This document shows positions 44,801 to 56,500 of a DNA stretch of 64,000 nt, piece after piece (position 1 is the stretch's first letter; each line of letters starts with the position of its first letter). Both the position numbers and the translations under genes were made by a program. This stretch comes from Phymorhynchus buccinoides (Eukaryota; Mollusca; Gastropoda; Neogastropoda; Raphitomidae), in assembly GCA_017654935.2 (NCBI GenBank), contig CM065686.1:23981495-24045494 (forward strand), read 5' to 3'. Under the pieces are notes generated by a model, which did not search any database, was not told the DNA's origin, and saw only the letters and a list, made by a program, of their open reading frames with translations.

Positions 44801-47085
44801 TTTCAGAAAAGACTGACCGCTAATAAGGTCTTAGCGAGGACACAGAGCTGCACAAGAAAGCATGGCTTGCAGAAAAAATACCGCAGATGGAGCGAGGACA
44901 CAGATCGCACAATACGATCATTGGCTGGCAAAAGACTGAGACGCTAAGACTGGGGGCGGAAATGGGACACAAAATCTGCACAAGAAATCATTGCTTTTCA
45001 GAAAAATGCGGACGCTAGATGTGCGGAAAAGACCAGAAGCGGCACAATACAAGCGGGGGGCGTGCAAAACGCCGAGGAAGGCGGAAGCACAACTGCACAA
45101 GAAAGAGCAGGCTCACAAAAGACGACCGCGAATAAGGGTGCTGAAGGGACACGAATCTGCACAAGACGAGCATGGCGGGCAAAAAGACGGACCGCGAAGA
45201 GGGCTGAAGGGGACAAGAGCTGCCAATACGAGAAGGCTGGCGAAAACGGACCGCGAAGAATGGGCGTAAAGGCACGAGCGACCAGTACGATCATGGGCAA
45301 AAAACACCGCGAAGAATGGGCGGAAGACGAGCTGCACAAGACACGGGCGGGCAAAGAGACCGAGAAGAAGGGGGCGGAAGGACACAGCGGCACAAGACGA
45401 GCGGGGGGCGGCAGAAAAGCCGGCCCAGAATGGGGGGGTTGCTGAAAGACAACGGACGCACATACGATCAGGGCGGCAGAACGGACCGCCGAAGAGGGGG
45501 CGGAAAGACACGGAAAGCGCACAGACAGCAGGGCGGCCGAAAAACGACGGAAGAGGGGCGGAAAGGGACACCGAAGCGACAAGACAGCGGGCGGGCAAAA
45601 GACGGGCCGCGAGAGTCGGAAAGGCACGGCGCACAAGACTCCGTGCGGGGCAGAAGGACGACCGCGAGAAAGGGGCGAATGACACAAAGCCAAGACAGCA
45701 GGGCGGCAAAAAGACCGCGAGAGGGCGGAAGGGACACAGAAGCGGCACAGACAAGCGGGCTGGCAGAAAAACGGCCCGAGAAGGGCGGAAAGGACCAGAG
45801 CGCACGACCGAGCATGCGGGCAAAAAGCACCCGAAGATGGGCGGAAGACCAAATCGCAAAGACAGCAGAATTCCTGCATTTCAGAAGACCTGACCGCTAA
45901 TAATGTTTCTTAAATGGCACAGAATCTGCACATACGATCATTGCTGTCAAGAAAAGCGGACCGTAATTGGGGTCTTAAAGCGACACAGAATCGCGCAATA
46001 CGATCATTGCTTCAGAAAAGACTGACCGCTAATATGTTCTAAATGGACCAGAAGCTGCAACAGGATCATTGCTTTCAGAAAAGACTGACCGCTAATTAGG
46101 GTCTTTAAATGGACACGGAATCTGCACATCCCATCATGCTTTCAAGACTGACCGCTAGATGGGCTTAAAAGGACCAAATCTGCACATACGCTCATTGCGT
46201 TCAAAAACTGACCGGCTAAGAGGTTCTTAAGGGACACAGAATCTGCACAATACGATCATTTGCTTTCAGAAAACTGACCGCTCATAAATGTTCGAAAGGA
46301 CACAGAAGCGCACGACGTCAGGGCGGCAAAAAGCGGACGCAAGAGGGGCGGAAGTGCCACGAATCGCACAGACCTCATTTGCTGTCAGAAAAGACGACCC
46401 TAATAATGGTGTCGGAAAGGGACACAGAACGCACAGCGCTCATGGCGGGCAAAAGACGGACCGGAAGAGGGCGGAAAGGGACACAAGCGCACAATACATC
46501 AGTGGTTCAGAAAAGACGGACCGCGAAGAATGGGTGAAGGGCACAGAATCGGAACAGCGAAGCAGGGCGGGCAAAAGACGGACCGCGATAAGGGGGTCGG
46601 AAGGCACGAACTGCACAATAAGCATGGCGGCAAAAACGGGACCCGCGAAGGGGCGGAAAGGCCGGCCGGCACAGACAGCAGGGCGGGCAGAAAAACCGGC
46701 CCGAAGAATGGGTCTGAAGGGACACAACGCTGCACAGACAATCAGATGCGTTGTGCAGAAAAGACGAACCGCTGATTGCTGAAAGGGACACGAATCTGCA
46801 CACATACGATCAGGCTGGCAAAAGACGACTCGCTAGAAGGCTGAAGGACACAAAGCGGCACAATACGCAGGGCGCAGAAAAAACGGACCGCGATAGGGGC
46901 GTAAGGGACACAGATCTGCACAAGAACAATCATGCGGCAGAAAAGACTGACCGGAGGGGCGGAAGGACACAAAGCGGCACAAGCGATCATGGAGGGCAAG
47001 ACGGACGCCATATTTCGAAAGGGACACAGAAGCGCACAAGACAGCAGGCGGGCAAAAACACCCGAGAATAATGGTCGAATGGACC
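41824..47085. repeat. ~68-bp tandem array, roughly 75 units, mostly T-degraded
   Basis: The T-bearing unit, best seen at 45880-46290, reads GCTTTCAGAAAAGACTGACC, GCTAATAATGGTCTTAAATG, GACACAGAATCTGCACAATA, CGATCATT. Elsewhere the same unit appears as GCGGGCAAAAGACGGACC, GCGAAGAAGGGCGGAAAGG, GACACAGAAGCGGCACAAGA, CAGCAGGG. TTT becomes GGG, CTGACC becomes CGGACC, ATCTGCAC becomes AGCGGCAC, and CATT becomes CAGG or shorter. Frames across it (up to 412 codons) are artefacts. Confidence 0.9.
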
Positions 47086-49590
47086 AGCAGTGGGGAGACG
47101 ACGAGCGCGCGGCACGAGGGCGGGAATCAGGGGGTGGGGGGGGGGGCAGAGCTCGAGGCAGATAAAAGAAAGCGCCCGGCCGCACAGGACCAGGAGTTGC
47201 CCGCGACCACGGGGGCACTGCCCGGGACCCGGCGGCGCGGGGCGGCAAAGCCGGCCGCCCTGGACATGGGGGCCAAGGCAGGGGGAGAAGCACCACCCAC
47301 AGCACGCCTGCCCACAGGAGCAAGGGCCCCGGACCCGGCGGGCAACAGGCGAGGGGGGAGAAACCCAGGGGCACGGCGGAAAGCCGGAAGGGTGGAGCAG
47401 CAGGGGCCGGGGGCCCAGGACGGGGCCAGAGGCAAGGGAGGACAAGCGGAGGAAAGAGCGGCACGCGGCAAAGGGACGGACCAGAAGAAAACACCAACAC
47501 CGGAACGGACCAGACAACCCCCCCCGGCCTGGCAGGGCAGCCACGACGACCGGACGCGCAAACCCACCCGCCCGGGAACGGCTGGTCAGCGGCAACGAGA
47601 CGAGCTACCAGAGCGACAAGGGGCAAACGGCACGGCGAACAGGCGCCAGACCCCCAGGGATCGAAGACGAAAGTGAAGACCCGCGAAAATAAGCAGGGCC
47701 CGACCGAAAAAGCCGTGGAGAAGGCGCGCAATCAGGACCCGCGAGCGCGCCGCGAGCCCGCTCCACGGAAGGGGACCCGGTGCGAGGAGGGGACCCGGCC
47801 AGCAGAGAGAATGCCCACGGAGACGAATACGGGAACAACGAACCACGCCCAGCCCCTCCCCCCTGCCGGCCGCCCGCTCTCGCGTCTCGTTGGCGGAGTG
47901 TGCAACAGATGACCCGGCCGGGCGCCGGCGCCGGCGCAAGGAGAGAAGAACGGGGGGCACGCCGGGGGGGGGGAGGAAACACAAGGAGAAAAGCCTCCGG
48001 CCGCAGATGGATGCTACAGGCTGGGTAAAAACGGGGGAAAAGGGACCTAAGTGGGAGGTCGTGGCCGCCACACAATCCCAACACGACCAAGCAGATAGTC
48101 GATCCGCAGCAAAAGAAAGGGCCGGGAGAGCGCCACCGGGGGAGCCTCGCCCAGCCCCAAGTACCCCCCCCCCGCCAAAGCGAGCGCGGGGAAGTGTGCC
48201 TCAAACATAATACGCCACCATACTACGCGACATTTGGGAATGACGGAAATCCGACGCCTAATGGGAGGGGGGAAGGTCGGGCAGGGCAAAAAAGGTGAAA
48301 CCAGACGGGGAGGAAGAGGGAGGAAGATTCAAAAACGAGAACGGTGGAAAATAGGAAGACGGTGGCGAAAGGAAGGGGGGGGACTGGAGGTGGGGGGACG
48401 AGCACGGAGAAGAAAACAGCGAAAAAGGGGAACATACGCGGAGGCGCGGCAGGATAAATGGCGAGGGGAAGAGGTCCACACCCCCTACAGGGCTCTGAAG
48501 GGGAGGGGGCCGGGGGGCATTGCGGACCAGACGAACCGGTAGGGAGAACGGTTACGAAGAACGGTTAAGACGAACCCTATCCCTAAACCTAACCACCCCC
48601 CCCTAGGACTGCAGTACACCGTTATTTGTCACAGTTGGGTGCGTTGCTGGGTCCTCTTAGAGGTGGGGTTGGGGAGTAGCTAGGTGAGAAAGTGAAGGCC
48701 GAAAGGATGACTAAATGGACGAAAGACAGCGGTAAAAAGCACAACAAAGAGAGGAACCGAGAAAGGCAGGGGTGCACGCGGGACGTTCCAGGGCGTTAAA
48801 CCAGGTAAGGCAGCCGAAATCGGGTAGGTTGGGATAGTAAAATGCGGTTTGAATAAAAAAAAAAGAAGCAGCGCACAAAGCGGCACGGTGCCCAAAGACT
48901 CGAGGTTCACGCTGGTACAAGACTAGACTAAACAACGGCGGCCAAACGGCTGCGGGACGAGAACCGCACACGGAGAGTGATAGACATTTAAGGGGCCGCG
49001 CAGCGGCCACCGCAACGTGATTATGTTTGTTTCTGCTTCATTTCAAAAAAAAGCGGCCCAGGGGTCTCCTTTGACTGATGCAGAAGTGAGTCTCCAACGG
49101 GTCATAAGGTATCAGCACGGCGGATGGGTAGAGGGCACATAGAAGCGGCGAAGGGAAACCAAGGCAACTGGGTACGGGCCGCGCACGGGCACTACCGGAG
49201 GCGACGACGGGGCGAGAATATAAACCAGCCGGGCCCAGGCACTTCGCCACACTTAACCCGTGCACGAAAGGAGTTGGCAAATGGCCCCCCCCCCCCCCTG
49301 GCGGCCCGCATCCGCACACAAAGGGCAGCCCAAACAAAATGTGGGCCCGCGCGGGCACGCGCTCGCCAGGGGGCAACCCAGTGCCCGGACCCTCGTGACG
49401 AGAATCCTAAGACCGAAGACCTTACACTGACTGGTGCCGCCATGTGTGAGACACCCCCCCGGACGATGAGCGCCAGAAGAACCCTGCCCGGCTGTGAAGG
49501 ATCAAAAGAACAAGGAACGGGGCGAGGCCGCACCGCGGGAATGGACGGGGGGCTAGGGGGGGGGTGGGGACAATGGAAGCTTTAGTAACA
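47086..49590. other. T-poor sequence, no gene recognised
   Basis: GC-rich and low-T, with an island of ordinary composition at about 48540-49100 that includes the words CCCTATCCCTAAACCTAACC. No conserved domain. Confidence 0.4.
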
Positions 49591-50029
49591 TAGAACATAA
49601 AATATGGATCCATCATCAGAGAACAAGTAAAGCGCTGACCCCAGTGGCGAGGGAGGAGGGTGCGAAAGTGAGACTTGCGAAGATGGAGGTTTGTAGGATG
49701 TTCAGATGACTGTAGTGGACGCATAAGGTGATACGTTGGGGCCCACCGGAAACCCCTCGCCTTGATATGACTGATAAATTAGAACTGAATACAAAAGCGG
49801 AGGGGGGAAAGGGGGGGCCCATATACGGCCCGGGAGCCTAACATAACGGTAGGTATTATCTATTTGGGGGGAACACAGGGGAATAGCCTTCTGTGTGGAA
49901 AGAAGAATATACATACAGATAAATGCTCCATCAATATCGCCTGCTTTATTTTAAAAAAGAAGTATAATTGAGTACAGTATGGTTTTTTTGCACAATGACT
50001 GCATTCTAATATGGTGCATTGTTGCTTAT

Positions 50030-50525
50030 GGCTAGTGCAAACCTGTCTCGGGCCAAGCGTATACCTGACCCACAAAACGCTGTACTTGACTGGGCCCTTG
50101 CAGTGGACTGGTATTTGCGTGAGTCGGGGGACTGGCCAAACCTTTCCGCGGCCAAGCGGTGCGACCACAAACCTGGACGGGACGAGCCCGTTACAGTGTG
50201 TTGCTTGTTATTATGTCACGACGCAGGACGCACCTGGCTGCTAGCAAGCTGTCCTGCCACAAACGCTGTCGTTGACGTGGACCCGTACAGTGGGGGCTTG
50301 GGAGGGAGGGCGACGACGCGCGTGTACGGGCAAACTTGTCTCGGCCAAGCTGGTGCTGATCACAAGCGCGGACGGGGGACGAGCCTTACGTGGTGGGTGC
50401 GGGGGGTATTGTCGACCCGTCAGGGGACGGTCAGACCTTGTCCTCGGACGACGGGGGCGGCCACAAACGCTGGAACTGGGAGGAGCCCGGCCTCTTCGAA
50501 CGTCGAAAACGAGAACGACCACTGC
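50030..50525 (+). repeat. ~97-bp tandem repeat, about five units
   Basis: CAAACCTGTCTCGGGCCAAG at 50038 recurs as CCAAACCTTTCCGCGGCCAA (about 50136), CACCTGGCTGCTAGCAAGCT (about 50230), CAAACTTGTCTCGGCCAAGC (about 50330) and CAGACCTTGTCCTCGGACG (about 50430), each followed by CCACAAACGCTG-like sequence. The 5' unit has normal T. Later units read G at several T positions, as in the 68-bp array. Confidence 0.65.
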
Positions 50526-53500
50526 GCTGTCACATCGTCGATACGTGTGCAAGGCGGGAGAGGGGAGGGAAGCAGCGCCCAATCGGCCCGCAAAACAATG
50601 GGCCCGGACGCCGCACAGGAAAGGGCCTAGAGCAAGAGGCACAGGCAAGGGGAAAGAAGGTGCGTATGCATCTGACCCCCTGTAACGGCTGTGAGAGGCC
50701 GGAAAGGCTATACGGCAGAGACCCCCAAGGGTGGCCCTGGACCCTGGAATATGCCCAGCTGTCAGGGGGAGAGTGGCAGGAGGCCTGTGGGGGAGGAACA
50801 CGCAGGGGGGTAAGGAACAGGAATAGATTGTTGGTGTTCTTCAAGTAGTACCGCGAAAGAAGACACCTTAGACCGACCTGACCCTTTGCACCGCCACCCG
50901 CATTTGCACGCAGCATTTAACACACCCATGTCCTATTAAGCATCAATCACGGGCTGTTGCCAACGACCTATCTCGGAGTTGGCTGTAAGGCGAGCCTGCG
51001 TGAAATATCACAGAATTCCAAGATACGAGACAGATGGTTTGTGGCCTACCCAGTAAGCTGAATGATTTTTTTGTGGCGGAAAAAGGGCTGCGGATGAAGG
51101 GTTAAAGAATAACAGGCGAAGGGGTCAGACTCAGCCGTACGGCGACCCCTAATCAGCATGGTAGGCCTTTTTGTTGTGTGGGACTTGATGGGCGGGATAG
51201 AATATCGGGATTGGGTGTAAGCTACGTGGGACAGTTTTTCTGTTCAGATATCGATAACACCAGGGTCATGTCAAGCAGAAGTATTGTGATTGATAAACAG
51301 AGGCATACGAGGGCAGCAACAAGCCGCACGGGCGGGGGACGGTAGGGACACATCCGAGGCTATGCACCCCCAGTCAAATTGGGAAGGGGATTCTGTCGAC
51401 AGGGGGCAAGGGCGCTGGCCACAGTGAAACAAAAGATGAAAAGACAACATCAGCAGTTGTTCTCCATGCACAAGAGGGCGGGAGGACAGTCTTTAACATC
51501 GAATTGTCGGGAAAGGAGGGGGAACGGGGGGCGGGGCAAACCAGACAGATAGCTGACGGGGGGAGGGAGCTCAGTGCGACCGGGGGAAGGGGGAACGAGG
51601 TGGGGGAGTGCTGGGCGGGATTGGCAGGAAAAGAGGCGGGCCGAAGGACAATGTTCCTCAGCGACATGACCTCAGTGTAGGAGGCAGGGCGACGGCAAGA
51701 GCTGATCGACTTCACAGAGGGTGGGGTGCGGCTGCGGCTGGGGGGGGTGCCGAGCGGCATAAGAGGGGGGGTGAAACAGGTTGCCGATGCGGCAGAAGTT
51801 TGCAACGTGACTTGATGGACCAACCTGACCGCTGAAAGGAGGCACAACAGGTTGGTAGAAAAGCAGCATCAGAAGGGGGGGTCGAGGACCTGTCAGTGAA
51901 CGAAAGCAGGTTGGGGGGGGGGGGGGGGGGGGACAAAGGACAGAATTCATAAGACGGAAGAGGGGGGGAGGGGCGGAAGCTTGGCGGCGAAGCAAGAGGG
52001 GGACGCACGAAGGTGGGGACAGGACGTGGGGGGAAAAGCCGCAAAATGGCTGGGAATGGAGGGAGGCGGGGGAACGGGGGGAAGAGAGCGGGTAAACGGA
52101 AGCGCAAGAGCGCAAGGTGCGCAGGCCCTCCAGGAACGATGGGGGGGAAAGGGAAGAGAGAAGGCGGAACAACGCACGAAGGGGGGGCGCAGGCCCGCAA
52201 GGAGCGAGGGCCAGGCGGGAATGGCGGCCGGGGCGGTGGCAGGCTACGGGCTGAGCAAGGGGGAGCCAAAGAGGGGGGCCCACCGGAGCCGCCCCTCGCA
52301 GACGGGAGCCGGCGGGCCGACCGGCAGCTACGGAGAACGGCCGCTGCGCGACGGCACAAAGAGAAAGCAGAAGAGAGCAAAGGGGGGTCATAGAAGCAGA
52401 GGGACAGGGGGAAGGCCGGGGACCGCAAGGAGCCCAAGCGCGTGGACAGCGAGGAGGCAACGATACAACAAAAACACAGCAAGAAGGAAACCAAAAGACA
52501 CAGAGAGAAGACAACAACGCCGCTCGCTCGCGCGCTCGCGCGCGGCGGCGCTCGCCGCGCGCCGCTCGCACACCACAGACACACACACACTACACACACA
52601 TGGAGCGACACCCGACGCGTTCATAAGCCCCAGGAAGGAACGAATAAAGATAAGAGGAAGAAAGAAGGCGTAGGAGCGCGGAAGCGGCTAAGCACGCATG
52701 CCGGGGCACTCACCAAGGCGGACAAGCAGGTCGAACGACGGAGGGCACGGATCCGCACGAGACAGAGCCGACAATGAAACAGCAGGGAAAAGAGGAGACA
52801 AGGGGAGAGGGGGGGAGGGCCGAGGGGCCGGAGGCAGAGAGCGCCCGGACACGGACAGACGACAGGTAGGAGCGGGTGCAGAACGCAAGGGAGCGGGGCG
52901 CCCCAGACGGGAAAAAGGCAGGACGGGTCGGCAGGAAGGGGTGGGGCAGGGGGGGGGGCACGGCGGAAGGAAGGAATGGGAGGGAACCCGCGGCGGCGCG
53001 CGGGGCTCGCAAGCACCGCGGAAGAAGCCGAACCAAGACCACGCCGGACAAAAGGGGGGGGGGCAGAAAAATGAAGAAAAGAAAAGACGCGACCAGATGG
53101 GGGGGGGGGGGGGGGGGGGAAGGGGGCCGGAGAGGGCGAGGGCAAATAGGGCAGGAGGGGAGGGGAGGCAGGCGCCCCAAAAAAGCAAGGGCCAAAGGGA
53201 GAGCGCAACGCAGCACGAGTCAGGCACGGCCGACGGGGGAGACGGGGGAACGAAAACAAGGAAAGGGGAAAGGAAGCAAAAGCAGCACCACCCGGGCACG
53301 GCACAGCGGAGACAGAGAGGGAAACAAAAAAGGGAAGGGGGCAGGCGGGAGCAACAGAGGCAAGAAACAAGAAGGAGACCGAGGGAAAAGCGGAAAAGGC
53401 CGAGGGCGGAACACGACGGCCAAAGCGAAGCGAGCGAACAAACACAACGCCGCGGAAGAGGGCAGAAGACACGCAGGACGAAGCACGGCACGACGCAGAG

Positions 53501-56500
53501 GCCCAGGGAAAAAAGAGACGAGGCCGCGGCGGGCCGCGCAAGGAGGCGCGGGCAGCAGCCCAGAGGGGAAAAAGAGCGAAAAGCGGAAGCGGGCACAAGG
53601 GCAAAATCAGACGGGCAAACAAGCGGACGAACCGGGGAAAGCAACAGGACAAGGGAGCCAGAGCGAAACCGAGCGAAGCGCGCACGGGACGCCAGGGATA
53701 AAACAAGGAAGCGCCCACACCGCCACGGGAAGCCGTACGCGCCCGATGGGGGAAGACGGCCGAGCAAGTGGGGGAACGGCAACGGGACCGGCACCGAACA
53801 AAAGGGACAGGCAGAGGGGAGGCGGGGGAAAGGGGCCACGGGCACACAGGAAGGGGAGAGGGGGGGGGCAAGGGCGCAGAACACGCCAGAAGGCCAAAAA
53901 GGGCACACGGGGCACACGGGCAGGGGAAAGACGGGAAAGGGGAACAGCGAGCCGCAAAACAGGGCAGCGGGGGGGGCGGGAGCAGGCCACGCAGGGAGAC
54001 GCAACCGGGGACAGCCCGAGGGGGCCAAGAAGGAGAGGAGGGGACGAAGCAAAGACGCGACGAAAAAAAGGCCAAAGAGAAAAAACCCCGACAGGGCTGC
54101 CGAAGAAAAGCGGGGAAAGGAGGCAGGAAAGGCCGGGCGCGCCAGGGCCGGGCGGGGCAAGCGCGAAGCGGGAGGCCGCCAAGCGGGCGGAAGGCAGCGA
54201 CAACAACCCGGTGGACGACGCTCGGGGAAGCGACCACCCGCAGGGACCGGGGGGGGAACAGAGCGGGGAAGAGGAACACGGCCGCGAAAAGGCACGGACA
54301 CCAGACAGGGGGGGGGGGGGAAACCCGGCGGGCGGCGGCGAGACGGAGGCAAGACACCGGGTCCCGGAAAAGGAAGGCCCCGGCCAGGGGGGGAGAAAAG
54401 AGGCGAGAACGGAGGGAAAGCCAAAACCACGGAGGGGGACGGGAAAAAAAACCACGAGACGGGGAGAGAGGGGGGGAGGAAAAGGCGGCAAAGGACGGGG
54501 GGGGTAAGGACCCCCCAACCAAGTCCGAGGGGGAAAGACCCAAAGCCAGTAGGATATGGCCCAGGGGGTGGGCAGGAGAAGAAGTGAGGACTGGGCTGAA
54601 CGGGGGCGGGCGACGCGGCCAGGGAAAACCTCGGGCACCCCCCCAAGGGAAACAGGGGTCCGGAACGGGGGAAGGCGGAAAAGAAGGGGGGGCGGGAGTT
54701 AAGCGGCAGCATAGCGGAAGGCCCGAAGAAAGGCGCTGTAAGTGAGAGCAGGCCGGGGGGGACAGAGGGGGCGGGCAAGAAAGGCGGCAAAGGGGAGAAC
54801 GAGCACACACGGCACCCAGGCAGGGGGCAAGGCCGGGCACGGACGACAGAAGAACGCGGAGGGGCGCGACAGAGCGGAGGAAGGGAAAGACCGAACAGGC
54901 AGGAAGCGGAGGAGCCCACAGCCAGCACCCACAGGACGCAGGGAGCCCACACGCCCAAGAAGCCGCCGCCAAGGCACCAGGGGAGAGGCACGGGCGGGAA
55001 CCAAGAGCGCCAGCACAACAAGGGCGGCAGGGACTCGCAGACTTGCAGGGGACAGGGGGCGGGGGCGGGAGGGAGGGACCTCGGGAAAGGGAGGAGGAGG
55101 CAGGGACCGACGGGGCACGGGGCAGGGAAAAGGTAAAAGGGCACAGCAGGACGAAAAGGGAGCATAAAAGGAGAAAGGAAAAAAAAGGAAGTAACAAAAG
55201 GAACGGGGCCGGGCGGAAACCGCGGAGGGAAGGGAGCACTTGCAGGCCACGGAAGAGCGCGCGAGCGCCAGAGTCTGGGTCCAAAGAGGAGAAACACGAG
55301 AGGGGGGGGAGGGTAGGGGAAGAGCCAGGGGGCAGCACCGGGAGCAGAACAGATGGGCCCCCCAGGGCGCAGGGGAGTCGCCAAAACAGGGGGCCGGCAG
55401 GAGCTCAGAGCGTGGCGCCGAAGAATAACGACCACTGTCCGACGCCGAGAATCGGGGGAAAAGGGGGTTGAAAAAGGAGAGAGGGCCAGAGGCAAAAGAG
55501 GGGAAGACGCAACAAAAACAACAACAAAGAAAGAGGACAGGAGAAGAGGGACAAAGCAACAGAACGGCCAGAAGGGGACGAGGAGTCAAAGACCCCGCGG
55601 AGCCCCCAGGGGGCGGGCCCCAGGAAAAGGAAAAAACCGCAGAGCAAGTAGAGAAGCAAAGGAAGAACAGGGCAGCGGGCAGGAGGAACACAAAGAGGCC
55701 AGGATCAACGGAGAAAAGGGCTCAGGCACGAAGGCGCAAGGAGACCGGACGGGAACGGCGCGAGGACAGAAACCAAAAGGGAAAAAGCAGGGAGGGGGAG
55801 CGGGGTGAGGGGGGGGGGGGAAGGGGTAGAGAGGGGAGGGAGAAAGGAGAGACAAACAGGAAGGGGGGCGGGGAAGGGGAAGAGAAGAGGTGCGGAGCGG
55901 GGGATGGGGGAGCGGGGGGAGGGGAGGAACGAGCGGGGGGAGCGGGAGCTGGAAGCAGGCAGCGGCAAAAGAGGGGGGGGGAGAGGACTGGAAGCGCGTG
56001 GGGGCAGGCAAGAGGCGGCACAAGGGCAGAGTCGCAGGGCCAAGGGCGGAAAGAGACAACAAGGCAAGAGACGGGGTGAAGCGAAGGGAGCGGGCGCAGA
56101 GGAAGCGGCGCGGGGCAGGAGAGGAGGGGGGGGGGGGGGGAAAAGGAGCGGGAAGCAAAAGAAGCAAACACGGGGGAAAAGAAACACCAGGGGGGGGGGG
56201 CGGGGGAAAAGGGGGCCCACTGAGGGGGGGTGGCCCGGAGCGCGGACAGCAACCAGAACAACCCAAAGGGCAAGCGGGCGGCCTGAAAGGGGAGGGCACC
56301 AGGCGGGCACAACAAGGGGGGGGGGAGGGGGGGGGTCCCTCGGGGGCGGGAACGCAGGAACAAGAAATAGAAGACGACAGGAAGGAGAAAGGAAGGAAGG
56401 GGATGCACGGACGGGACGGGGTCCGGGGAAGATGCGGCGACAAGCACCAGGGCACAGAGAGCGGACGCAAGCGCGCAGACGCCAGACGCCGCAGGGGGCG

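Noticed and set aside
52621..55495. Open frames of over 900 codons on the minus strand and over 600 on the plus strand
   Set aside because: They overlap in several frames on both strands, have no domains, and follow from near-absence of T on the plus strand, which removes all stop codons. They are not genes.
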